A stretch of DNA of 64,000 bases, taken from assembly GCA_037976565.1 (NCBI GenBank), contig CP137680.1, positions 28,476,873-28,540,872 on the forward strand, read 5' to 3'. The DNA comes from Mesocentrotus franciscanus (taxonomy: Eukaryota; Echinodermata; Echinoidea; Camarodonta; Strongylocentrotidae). Below the pieces are notes generated by a model, which saw only the letters and a program-made list of their open reading frames with translations, did not search any database and had not been told where the DNA came from. The stretch's first letter is position 1. The number at the start of each line of letters is the position of its first letter. Below are positions 29,714-40,613 of the stretch, one piece after another. The position numbers and the translations under genes are program-made.

Positions 29714-30432
29714 TAACTTTGGACCCCGACACAATTCATTAGATAGGCTTGCGCGATGTTGCTAAATTTCTGAAGCTTCTGAAGAAGAATACTTGTTGAT
29801 TTCCGTTCCATTCGCATATATAAAACATTTCGCATTTTTCCCCGCCCCCACCCTCCCACAGGGGGGTTCATTCATAACTCTATTATCTAAATTGTGTAGA
29901 TGTTCTTTATCCATGCTGCATGAAACTGAATACAATCATCAAATGTTTTATGGCACGGATCATTGAAAACCTGTGCGTATGTGTATAAAGCATATAGTTT
30001 TTTTTTAAAGAGGACGCGGAAATTTACCAGTAATACAGGGGTATGCGCACGATATTTGTATATAATCATAGGTTTTCCCATCCATTTTCAAACGATCGTC
30101 ATTCAATTTCATTAATTGTTAACTTCAATTTCGTGCGGAAAGTTTTTCGCCGGTCATATGTTCAATTCCGTCCTTGCGCACACAATTTCGTTCTTTCGCA
30201 ATCTAGTTCATCATTGTACCGATCATTTTAGTCAAAACGTATTCAATTTCGTCCAGTCGCTCCTGCCGGTTGTAAAGGTTGACGTGCTTGACACGTGTGC
30301 CAAATATGAAAGTGGTTGAATATATAATAAAGAAATAAGATAGTGGGCCCTATTAGCACCCCCTTCGACAGAGACGGCCCTCCCGGAGGGGGGCAAGAGG
30401 GCACAGTGCCCCACCATTTTTCAAGCACCCGA

Positions 30433-31455
30433 AAAGTGCACCTTTTACATAGGAATAGTGCCCCTCTTAGTTTGACAAGTGCCCTATTAATTTGTAAAAT
30501 TGTCCCTTCCCTTTTCACCTGTGATAAGTGCCCTTTTATTTTCACACGTGCCCCTTTTCCTACGACAAGTTCCCATTTTCCTTTGCAAAAGTGTCCATTT
30601 TACATTCTCATAAGTGCCCTTCTTAATCTCTATAGGAAGTGCTCCGTTTCAGGTACGAGAATTGCCCTTTTTCACTTTTGATAAGTGCCCCCTTCATCTT
30701 GGATAATTGCCCTATTCAAATCTGAGAGGTGCCTCTTTACTGTGAAAAGTGCCCCTTTTCCTCTGTAAGAAGTGCCCTTTCCTTTTATAGCTACCCCATT
30801 TTAACTCGGATAAGCGCACCATATATTTTCACATGTGCCCCATTACCTTTCTAATAAGTGCCCCTTTTCTAATGAAAATTGCCCCCATTACAAAAAAGCC
30901 CCTTCCCCTTATCATAAATGCCCCTTTTCATCTCTGGTAAATGACCCTTTTCAGGGACGAGAAGTTACTCCTTTTATCTTCAGATAAGTGCCCGCTTCAC
31001 CTCCGATAAATGCCCCTTTAAAATCTGATCGGTGCCCATTTTCTTTCAACAAATGCACATTTTCCTTTATTATAAGTGCCCCTTTTCATTCACATAAGTA
31101 CCCCTTTTCATATCTGGTCGTTGCCCATTTTCAGGTGCGATAAGTGCCTCTTTTCACCTTTGATAATTTCCTTTTAACAATGATACGTGCCCCTTTTCCT
31201 TTCTAATAAGGGACCTATCCCCTTTTCATAAATGCCCTTTTCACCTTAAATGCCCCTATCAAAACCTGAGGGGCCCTTTTCCTTCCACAAATGCCCATTT
31301 CCTATTCTCATGACTGACTTTTTCATCCCTGGTGAGTGACTCTTTTGAAGTTGTAAGAAATGCCCCATTTTCACCTCTGATAATTACTTTTTGTACTGAC
31401 ACATGCTCCTTTTCGTTTCTGATAAGTGTCCCCTTTTCCTCTCATCATTAAACAC
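30433..31455 (+). repeat. degenerate GTGCCCCTTTT repeat, copy 1
   Basis: A GTGCCCCTTTT core returns every 25-30 bases for about 1 kb, joined by variable T-rich links such as CTTTGATAA or CTTTCTAATAA. Spacing and sequence are irregular, so this is an old, decayed minisatellite. The strand is strongly pyrimidine-biased. Short open frames across it are composition artefacts. Confidence 0.8.
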
Positions 31456-31959
31456 GCCCCTAATTTCAAGAGACTAAGAGCAATTTCCAAAGCTCGCTCG
31501 CTACGCTCCCACGCATTTATATAGATTATATACTTATGTTACTAAAGGTCTTTTCTTTGCTTATAACCCCACCAGGATGGGTTTTTCTTCTTCTTTATAA
31601 GATGTAATTTTTCGCACTGCCACCTAACAAATCTTAAACTTTTTCCTCACTCGCTTCGCTCGCTCGCAAATAAATTGTCAGACCATCACACCCAGCTGCA
31701 AAGTATGATGCTTAAGCAATTTCTTGTATGGTGTATAAAGTGAAACAAATATAGAAATCATCCCTGATAATGTAATCACAATGGAGGGGTATATACCAAT
31801 TTCTAAAAAATTGTATATTTTGCTTTGAGATTTCCTTTGTATAGGTGCCCTTTTTCTAGAAAGTGCCCTTTTTCTTGATGCCCCCAACTTTGGAAGTCGC
31901 TCGGCTCTTGCCTTCGACCATAATGGCTTGGGCTTGATAGGGTATATTTATATACACCG

Positions 31960-32075
31960 GTTACGTGGACATTTATATACACCGGTTATGGGGACATTTA
32001 TATATACCGCGTTATGGGGACATTTATATATACCGCGTTATGGGGACATTTATATATACCGGTTTATGGGGACAA
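31960..32075 (+). repeat. 26-bp minisatellite, copy 1
   Basis: About four units have a 26-bp period. Each contains TATGGGGACATTTATATA followed by an ACCGCGT or ACCGGT link. Unit starts are seen at 31,985, 32,011 and 32,037. Confidence 0.85.
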
Positions 32076-32563
32076 ATGTCCGCGCAACTAAGTTTGGTAC
32101 AGACAGACTAATTTTGGTCATTCATAACTCTATTATCTAGATCATGTAGATATTCTTTATCCATGCTGCATGTAACTGAATACAAATCCTCGAATGTTTT
32201 GAAGGCACGGATCATTAAAAACCTGTGGGTAAGCGTATAAAGCATGACATTAAAACATAACTTATGTATACACATATGAAATATTGCTCTAATTTGGGGT
32301 TTCTAGTTTAAAGAGCGTATGGTGGCTACGCCCCACTGTCAACTTATAACGCATATCCCTTATTACTTCAGATTACTCCCGAAATATAGGATCTACGTGG
32401 CGACCTTCCCAGCAAGGCTATGTTAGGAACATTTCTGAGCTCATATTTCCCCGCTGGAATTGAGATTGCATTGTGGTTATTCATTAACTGATACCATTCA
32501 GCCAGGGTTCCGTCGGTGTTCTTGCAACGTGCATTTTATAATCTGAACATTTCTGGACAATAA

Positions 32564-32740
32564 TTTTTAAACAGCTCACGGGGACAGCTTAACATGAGGC
32601 TCCGTACTGGAGTTGGCAGATTTAATGCCAACATTAAACCCTTTCCTGCCTGCACCTGTTGCTCACTTGAGCAAACGGCTGCCCACATCATACACAAGTG
32701 CCCCATCCTCGGCCCACCAAACCCAAACCCCAAACTTTAA
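32564..32740 (+). pseudogene. non-LTR retrotransposon C-terminal zinc-knuckle relic, copy 2
   Basis: This is the duplicate of the relic near 29.6 kb, with the same frame and stop. It differs by a few residues (GRFNANIKPF and HKCP instead of GRFIANNSPF and HDCP). The motif cysteines and histidine are kept. Confidence 0.6.
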
Positions 32741-33452
32741 TAACTTTGGACCCCGACACAATTCATTAGATAGGCTTGCGCGATGTTGCTTAATTTCTGA
32801 AGCTTCTGAAGAAGAATACTTGTTGATTTTCGTTCCATTCGGATATGAAACATTTCGCATTACCTTCACTGCCCCCACCTTCCCCACACGGGGGTTCATT
32901 CATAACTCTATTATCTAAATTGTGTACATGTTCTTTATCCATGCTGCATGAAACTGAATACAATCATCAAATATTTTATGGCACGGATCATTGAAAACCT
33001 GTGCGTATGTGTATAAAGCATACAGTTTTTTTTTAAGAGGACGCTGAAATGTACCAGTAATACAGGGTACGCGCACGATATTTGTATATAATCATTGGTT
33101 TTCCATCCATTTTCAAACGATCGTCATTCAATTTCATTAATTGTTAACTTCAATTTCGTGCGGAAAGTTTTTCGCCGGTCATATGTTCAATTCCGTCCTT
33201 GCGCACACAATTTCGTTCTTTCGCAATCTAGTTCATCATTGTACCGATCATTTTAGTCAAAGCGTATTCAATTTCGTCCGGTCGCTCCTGCCTGTTGTAA
33301 AGGTTGACGTGCTTGACACGTGTGCCAAATATGAAAGTGGTTGAATATATAATAAAGAAATAAGACAGTGGGCCCTATTAGCACCCCTTCGACAGAGGCG
33401 GCCCTCCCGGAGGGGTGCAAAGGGCACAGTGCCCCACAATTTTCAAGCACCC

Positions 33453-34500
33453 GAAAAGTGCCCCTTTACATGGGAAAAGTGCCCCTTAACTTTGTAAGAA
33501 GTGCCCTTTACATAGGAATAGTGCCCACCTTAGTTTGACAAGTGCCCCTATTAATTTGTAAAATTGCCCCTTCCCTTTTCACCTGTGATATGTGCCCCTT
33601 TATTTTCACACGTGCCCCTTTTCCTTCGACAAGTTCCCATTTTCCATTCCCATAAGTGCCCTTCTTAATCTACATAGTAAGTGCTCCTTTTCAGGTACGA
33701 GAAGTGCCCTTTTCACTTTTGATAAGTGCCCCTTCATCTTGGATAATTGCCCTATTCAAATCTGAGAGGTGCCTCTTTTACTGTGACAAGTGCCCCTTTT
33801 CCTCTGTAAGAAGTGCCCCTTCCCTTTTATAGCTACCCCATTTTAACTGGGTTAAGCGCACCATATATTTTCACATGTGCCCCTTTACCTTTCTAATAAG
33901 TGCCCCTTTCCTAACGAAAAGTGCCCCATTACAAAAGAGCCCCTTCCCCTTATCATAAATGCCCCTTTTCATCTCTGGTAAATGACCCTTTTCAGGGACG
34001 AGAAGTTACTCCTTTTATCTTCAGATAAGTGCCCGCTTCAACTCCGATAAATGCCCCTTTAAAATCTGATCGGTGCCCATTTTCTTTCAACAAATGCACA
34101 TTTTCCTTTATTATAAGTGCCCTTTTTCATTCACATAAGTGCCCCTTTTCATATCTGGTCGTTGCCCATTTTCTGGTGCGATAAGTGCCTCTTTTCACCT
34201 TTGATAATTTCCTTTTAACAATGATACGCGCCCCTTTTCCTTTCTAATAAGGGACCTATCCCTTTTCATAAATGCCCTTTTCACCTTAAATGCCCCTATC
34301 AAAACCTGATGGGGCCCCTTTTCCGTCGACAAATGCCCATTTCCTATTCTCATGACTGATTTTTTTCATCCCTAGTGAGTGCCTCCTTTTGAAGTTGTAA
34401 GAAATACCCCATTTTCACCTCTGATAATTACTTTTTGTACTGACACATGCTCCTTTTTGATCCCTTTTCCTCTCATCATTAAACGCGCCCCTAATTTCAA
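33453..34500 (+). repeat. degenerate GTGCCCCTTTT repeat, copy 2
   Basis: This is the second copy of the pyrimidine-biased GTGCCCC repeat, carried by the 3-kb duplication. Most individual deviations from the core are shared with copy 1, so the tract had decayed before the duplication. Confidence 0.8.
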
Positions 34501-34995
34501 GCGACTAAGAGCAATTTTCCCCCAAAGCTCGCTCGCTACGCTCCCACGCATTTATATAGATGATATACTTATCTTACTAAAGGTCTTTTCTTTGCTTGTA
34601 ACCCCACCAGCATTTTTTTTTTCTTCTTCTTCTTCTTTATAAGATGTAATTTTTCGCACTGCCACCTCACAAATCTTAAACTTTTTCCTCACTCGCTTCG
34701 CTCGCTCGCAAATAAATTGTCAGGCCATCACACCCAGCTGCAAAGTATGATGCTTAAGCAATTTCTTGTATGGTGTATAAAGTGAAACAAATATAGAAAT
34801 CATCCCTGATAAGGTAATCACAATGGAGGGGTATATACCAATTTCTAAAAAAATTGTATATTTTCGCTTTGAGATTTCCCTTTGTAGGTGCCCTTTTTTT
34901 TCTAGAAAGTGCCCTTTTTCTTGGTGCCCCCACTTTGGAAGTCGCTTGGCCCTTGCCTTCGACCATAATAGCTTGGGCTTGATAGGGTATATTTA

Positions 34996-35095
34996 TATAC
35001 ACCGGTTATGGGGACATTTATATATACCGCGTTATGGGGACATTTATATATACCGCGTTATGGGGACATTTATATATACCGCGTTATGGGGACCA
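34996..35095 (+). repeat. 26-bp minisatellite, copy 2
   Basis: The TATGGGGACATTTATATA unit is repeated about four times, with mainly CCGCGT links. It is more homogeneous than copy 1. Confidence 0.85.
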
Positions 35096-35248
35096 ATGTC
35101 CGCGCAACACGGTCTGGTACAGACAGACTAAATTTGTTTTTATTTGAATGTGTTTCTTTTTCAAATGATATATAATGATATATAGGTTCGCCTCGAATGG
35201 CTTTACATATCCTACGTTGAGATTGCTTTAATAACCCACGGCAAGTCC

Positions 35249-35296
35249 ATGTCCCCATAACGCGGTTTTATACACATGTCCCCATAGCACTAGTTT
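35249..35296 (-). repeat. inverted minisatellite motif
   Basis: ATGTCCCCATAACGCGG and, after a short link, ACATGTCCCCATAG are reverse complements of the 26-bp minisatellite motif that ends about 150 bp earlier. The two blocks face each other and could form a large hairpin. Confidence 0.7.
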
Positions 35297-35299
35297 TAT

Positions 35300-35345
35300 A
35301 TGTATATATATACACATACATATATTTATGTATATATATATATCA
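35300..35345. repeat. TA-rich microsatellite
   Basis: Alternating TA/TG/CA dinucleotides (TATATATATACACATACATA and similar) form a low-complexity tract. Confidence 0.85.
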
Positions 35346-35418
35346 AGTTGTTGCATTAAAAGGACATCTATATATAAAACCCTACATGGCTCATTAACCG
35401 GACATCATAACTGGTATA

Positions 35419-35441
35419 TTAACCCTAACCCTAACCCTAAA
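35419..35441 (+). repeat. interstitial telomere-like CCCTAA repeat
   Basis: Three perfect tandem CCCTAA units are flanked by TTAA and AATT. This is the TTAGGG motif read from the C-rich strand. Confidence 0.8.
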
Positions 35442-35644
35442 TTCAAAACAATATAACTAATTAAACTAATGACCAATGATTAAAACTTTTGTTTCTTGGG
35501 AAGCTTCTGCCTGCAAACGTACGTAGAGGGCAGTACTTCTTTTGTTCAATCTTTAACAAGACACGAAAATGTCCTGCTATAAATGACCATGTCTACTTAA
35601 TGACTCATTTTTTCACAACATATTAAGTCCGTCAAATGACGCCG

Positions 35645-36042
35645 TAAGGTAAGGTAAATATAAATATATATACATATATTTATATATATATAACCGAATA
35701 GATAATTAAATCAACACATAGATACGTACAAAATGAATTAGTAAATACATATTTATATACGAACATAAATAAATGAAGATATAAATGAAATAAACAAAAT
35801 ATATAAATAAAGAAATGCATGAAACAATTAATACTAATGAATAAATAACAAATAATAATTATGAGTAAATTAATAATGATAATGTATAAACAAATAAATA
35901 TATTGATGAATAAACAAACAAACAAATAAATAAATGATTAACGCTCTAATCACAAATCGAAAATGCACTGGATTTTGGCCTACAATGTTGACAAGTTTAA
36001 CCCTATTCAGACTTTATTTTATTTTATTTATTTTATTTTTTC

Positions 36043-36073
<31 letters not shown>

Positions 36074-36140
36074 ATTTTTTTAAAATTTTATTTATTCATT
36101 TATTATTATTATTATTATTATTATTTTTTTTTTTTTTTGG
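35645..36140. repeat. AT-rich simple-sequence region
   Basis: A (TA)n-rich stretch is followed by A-rich AAAT/AAAC runs to about 35,935. A T-rich run with TTTA and ATT repeats spans 36,015-36,138. The hydrophobic Phe/Ile/Tyr open frames on both strands here come from composition and are not genes. Confidence 0.85.
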
Positions 36141-37739
36141 GGGTCAATTTAACCCCTTCCAAAGATCCTAGTCTTTAAAAGGTTGATCGACAAATAAAAT
36201 ACCACATCATACACCCGTGTGTAAAGAGAATAAATGCATTCTATTGGCTGAACATCTACTAACATTATAATTATGTTCAATGTACAATATATAAAGTTCA
36301 GTCTATTTGTTTTGTCTGTTTTGTTGGCTATCGCCCTCTTCGATGTCCCTTTTCCATCGTTGTAGCTCACAAAAGCAAGAAACTTATTATTAGCATAACC
36401 AGGTACAAATCCCTTGTTCGTTTTCGGTTTTATCGCTCTTGTTTGACAGTTTCATTTTATCCTCACAATCGCCATTCTTTCTCTCTCTTTTTTGTTTTTG
36501 TTTTTGTATTCACTTATTTATTAGAAACAGAAATCAACACTGAGTTTCCTTGCGAACTAAACCGAATAAAGCCACAAAACAAAGTATTTCGGTCATTTAG
36601 GCAGAATGACGTATTACGTATATGTGAGGTCTACGTCATACTTTAATTTAAACGGCACGAGTATGGCGGTTCAAATCCATGCTATAAGCAATGTTTACCG
36701 AATACTTTTAGGATACTACCTGACAAATTTGTGATTCCATACAAGCTTGTAATGGTAATTTATTCCGTAAAGGGAGTGTTACGGCTTCAGTACCGGACGC
36801 TGATACCAATCTTGGACTTAAAGATAAAGTTGAGTTCTGGTCATGCGACTGCATTGTGAAAGAAACAGTGTGGAATCGATCAGAAAAGGTTTATCATTTA
36901 GCATACACTATTGGTGTGTACTGCAAGGTTCTGGAATCATCAAAATGATAAGAAATTTGGCACAGTCTCGATAAAGTTACAAGCACTGTACACAGAAAGA
37001 TGTATATGGGACTACACGAACATGTGGCATAAAAATCTGTCCCGATTTTTATGCTGTTACATGTCATATTTAGAATATTAAGGCATTTGTAGAGCTATAC
37101 TTTTCAGGGAACATTTTTTATCTGATGTTCTTCCACACTTGCATAATAACAATGATAACGCTCACAAATTATTTTTCACCTCTTCCCAGAACTCAACCTT
37201 CTCTTTAATGAATATTTATTATTGCAAATTTAAATCTCTCATGTTATCTTTCTTGATATTTTCCAATCAAGTAAATAAAACGCGCCAATTTACGCAAGTG
37301 TATTGCTCATCTATTAGAAACTAGACTTAAGTTTTCATAAATATGGGTGTGTCTAGATGTATGTAGAGTGCTTTGCAACTATCATAAAACAGTACACACA
37401 AAAATAGAAAGAATTGAATCTAAAAAAGCATATCATTTGTGTAAGTGGAAATTCAATGTTGGTTTTTGCGGGAATATTCCAGTAAACTGACAGCCCAAAA
37501 GACCGCCATCATAGGAACCGAAACGTTCCAAAAAGTCCCCGAGACCGACATAGGAAAGAAGTACATAAAGGAATAAAATTCATGAGGACACTTTTAAAAA
37601 AAATAGAGGAGAGAAAGGTGTAGGAAGGAATGGAACGTAGATATAACGTAAGGAATGATAGAAGGCGATGATTATCTATTTTAGTATGGTGATAATAATA
37701 ACTAGAATATACAGCAACATAACAAGTCTTTTATATCAT
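36141..37739. other. non-coding stretch, no gene recognised
   Basis: I see no gene here. There is an open stretch without ATG at 36,724-36,945 (74 codons) with fairly protein-like composition, but it has no recognised motif and no clear splice frame. The rest is AT-rich, with no repeat that I can name. Confidence 0.5.
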
Positions 37740-37740
37740 A

Positions 37741-39463
37741 CCAGAATGTTTTATACAAATCTATGGGAAGTCCAATTCCTCTTTGCTTGATAGCATTCTT
37801 CCTCTATCTATGCGAACAAGTGTTATTACTTTGTTGCCAAAAAAAGGTAGAGATTTATTACTTCTCAAAAATTGGCGACCAATATCACTTCTTAACAGTG
37901 ATTATAAGATTTTAGCAAAAATTCTCTCACTGCGAATGAAAAAGGTTTTAGGGCTTTTGATAAGTAATGACCAATATGGTTTTATTAAATTGGAGAGAAT
38001 ATACGATTATTCATTGATATACAAAACATTTGTAAAATAGAAAATATTGACGGTTTAGCTTTGAGTATTAACTTTGAAAAAGCTTTTGATATGATTGATT
38101 GGAATTTTATGTACGATGCTCTTCATGTATTTGGAGTTGACCAGTATTTTATTAATTGGGTGAAATTACTGTATACAGACATACAAGGACGAGTTATTAA
38201 TAATGTGTTTGCGTCAGATTCTTTTGAGATAAAGCGTGGTGTAAGACAGGGATGTCCTTTGTCTCCATATCTTTTTATTATTGCATTTGAAGTACTTGGC
38301 TGTTTCGTGAGACAAAATAAAGATATTCGCGGGTTAAAGGTATTAAATGAGGAAGTAAAGATAAGTCAATATGCAGATGACACGGTTATTTTTCTTGAAC
38401 CTGATGAATCGAATATTCGTAGATGCGTTAAAGTCTTAAATGACTTTAGAGAAGCTTCTGGTTTGAAAATTAATTTTGAAAAATGTAATATGATTAGACT
38501 GGGAAATTGTAAAGTAACTATGCCTATGTGTCAAGACATTCCATTTATTTGGCCTTCTGATTATTTTACATATTTAGGTATTAAAATTCCTCTGAATGGC
38601 AATTTTAGTTTTCATGATCTTAATTTCAAATCAAAATTTGAGGAAATCAAGACAACGTTGAATATATGGAATCGTAGGTCTTTAACCTTGTATGGAAAGG
38701 TGACCATTATTAAGTCTCTAGTTATACCCAAATTGATTTATTTACTTTGTACTCTTCCTGATACCCCTCTATCATTCTTTTCAGAACTTCAGAGAGTACT
38801 CTTTAAATTTGTATTTGATACTTTATTGAATAATTTCCGCAAACCTAAAAAGATATCAAAATTTTCGTACAATATTTTCTTTAAAACATTTTCAGCAAAT
38901 ATCTCAGAAACAAATCAACAGGATAAATGGCAAAGGGATCTACAAAATAATTTAAACGATTCACAAATTTGGAAATCTCGTTTTACGTTACTATATAGGT
39001 CATCCATAGATAATAAAATGAGAAATTTCCAATTTAAACTTATTCATAGAAAAATTGTAACACAAAGCTTTCTTTATATAAGATAGGTATAAGTTCTTCT
39101 TCAATGTGTACTTTTTGTGAAAACCATGAACAGACGTGAGTACATTTATTTCTAAATTGTGAAAAAGTACGATCTTTTTGGAGTGTTATATTTGTATGGT
39201 TAAAAGAAAAAAAATATACGAAATGTTTTGTTCACAGATGAAGAATACTTTTTTGGTACTCTTATAACCAATAATTTCTATTTCGTCAATACAGTTATTA
39301 TTTTTGCCAAATATTTCATATTCACTTGTAAAATGCAAAACGCTATTCCACTACTCCCTTCTTTTCTACGAGCTCTCAGACATTTAGAAAATATGGAACG
39401 TATAATTGCTTTCAAGAAAAATCGTCTCGATCTTCATAATAAGAAATGGCAGATATTTTGTTA
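37741..39463 (+). pseudogene. decayed L1/Tx1-type LINE, reverse transcriptase and C-terminal part
   Basis: This is a 5'-truncated non-LTR retrotransposon. Frame 1 gives SVITLLPKKGRD, NWRPISLLNSDYKILAKIL and QYGFIK, the first conserved blocks of LINE reverse transcriptases. Near 37,990 the frame shifts and continues GENIRLFIDIQNI, then INFEKAFDMIDW, GVRQGCPLSPYLF and the catalytic YADD box (SQYADDTVIF), then the SGLKINFEKC thumb region. The open frame ends at 39,086. Coding similarity goes on in other frames: CTFCENHEQT, then HLFLNCEKVRSFW (a C-x2-C...H-x4-C zinc knuckle interrupted by TGA), then PSFLRALRHLENMERIIAF and NKKWQIF to 39,463. At least two frameshifts and the missing endonuclease make it a dead copy. 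Clade assignment is from block style. Confidence 0.9.
38061..39086 (+). pseudogene. longest intact frame of the LINE reverse transcriptase
   Basis: This 341-codon open frame holds the palm of the enzyme: INFEKAFD (first catalytic aspartate), GVRQGCPLSP, and SQYADDTVIF (the two catalytic aspartates). It has no plausible start codon of its own. The true frame enters from upstream after the frameshift near 37,990, so the first methionine of a naive prediction is not meaningful. Confidence 0.85.
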
Positions 39464-40156
39464 GGTAATTTTTGAGGATGAGTTACCTATTACACTATAT
39501 TTTACTATAAATTCTGTGTCTATACGAAAAAAAAAGAATATACAGCAAGATAATTCCTTATTAATGACAAACGAGGCTTAGGCACGAGTTATCCATCTTC
39601 GATGCGAATTTTTACGACGTATATGGTGCTTAAGTGCTAATGGATGAGTGCCGTAGGTATTTGCTATCATGGTAACAAATCTCTCGTTAGAAGATATCGG
39701 CTCCAACAGAATATCTCCGTTATGCCTTACCCGCCGGTAAAACTCATATACGATACACGCCAATAGGAATCTCATTATGTTTCTTTGCGCGATATGATCT
39801 TTATCAAAATCACGCTCTTTATTGACTCACTTTCATAAGCATGTATGGAATGGCGTTGATATAATTGACTGCACCGTCGACAAGTTTATTGGGAGTCGAA
39901 CACAATTTTTCCTTTCCTCAATTATCATCTTCTCAAGGAAGGAGAGAAATCCAAAGAATATCGATTTGATAAGAAATCATCGCTAGCGGGGTACTTGATG
40001 AATCCATGTCAAGATTGAGGGTGTTACTAAACATATGTATTTGCTTGTGCAGTAAATATTGTTTGATTACTCTGCGGATTGGTTCTGGAATATTGACGGA
40101 ATAGATGTTCAACTGCTCTTTTCTCTAAGCAATATTGCTTTCTCATTTTGGTGCAG
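39464..40156. other. sequence between LINE and first visible TRPC exon
   Basis: An A run near 39,529 may be the tail of the LINE. The rest shows no gene or repeat that I recognise. It ends in the splice acceptor of the first TRPC exon (TTTTGGTGCAG). It was searched for the missing ankyrin-coding exon and none was seen. Confidence 0.5.
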
Positions 40157-40613
40157 GCGATACGCGAAGGTGTCTACCGCATGGTGGAAATGATGGTGAA
40201 CCATCCCAGCATTTCCCGCCAAATGTTGGGAGAAGGTTGGGCTTCGGCCAACAAGTCGCGGCACCAGGAGAGCTCGGACTACTCACCGGACATCTCCCCG
40301 GTCATCTTGGCCGCACACTGCAACCAGTTTGAGATCCTACAACTTCTCCTGACCCGAGGCGCCACCATATATAAGCCGCACCCCTGCGTCTGCGCTTGCG
40401 CAGTGTGTGAGGAGAAACAGAAGCAAGATAGTTTGCGGTACTCACTGGACCGTATCAATACGTACCGTGCCCTCGCCAGTCCGGCCTGGATCTCGTTGAC
40501 CAGTTGTGATCCCGTTCTCACTGCCTTTAAGTTAAGCTGGGAGCTACAACGTCTAGCCATGAGAGAGAACGAATTCAAGGACATCTATGTGACCCTCAGC
40601 GGACAGGCAAAAG
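40157..40613 (+). CDS. TRPC exon a (ankyrin end, zinc site)
   Basis: The acceptor is TTTTGGTGCAG and the donor AAAAG|GTAAGA; the exon ends in phase 1. It encodes [17 protein letters not shown] (ankyrin helix pair), [19 protein letters not shown] (next repeat), the zinc-binding [19 protein letters not shown] and [11 protein letters not shown]. The opening codon continues an ankyrin repeat, so this is not the first exon. Confidence 0.93.

Larger units (their letters stand above)
29221..32248 (+). repeat. 3-kb tandem duplication, copy 1
   Basis: This segment begins ATTAAAACATAACTTATG and is repeated almost base for base starting at 32,249. It has three parts. The first is a 0.65-kb section with a non-LTR retroelement relic. 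The second is a 0.13-kb section starting TTCATTCATAACTC. The third is a 2.1-kb section with the GTGCCCCTTTT repeat, two CTCGCTCGC motifs and the 26-bp minisatellite. A second copy of the 0.13-kb section (32,116-32,246) closes it. No host gene was recognised. Confidence 0.9.
32249..35130 (+). repeat. 3-kb tandem duplication, copy 2
   Basis: This matches copy 1 along its length with scattered substitutions and small indels, through to ACAGACAGACTAA. It then diverges and lacks the extra 0.13-kb section that closes copy 1. The low divergence suggests a recent duplication. Confidence 0.9.

Noticed and set aside
30043..30681. Overlapping open frames on both strands in the 3-kb duplication
   Set aside because: They are short and in conflicting frames, partly over the GTGCCCC repeat, with no domain.
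35680..36178. Hydrophobic Phe/Ile/Tyr-rich open frames
   Set aside because: They are produced by AT-rich simple sequence.
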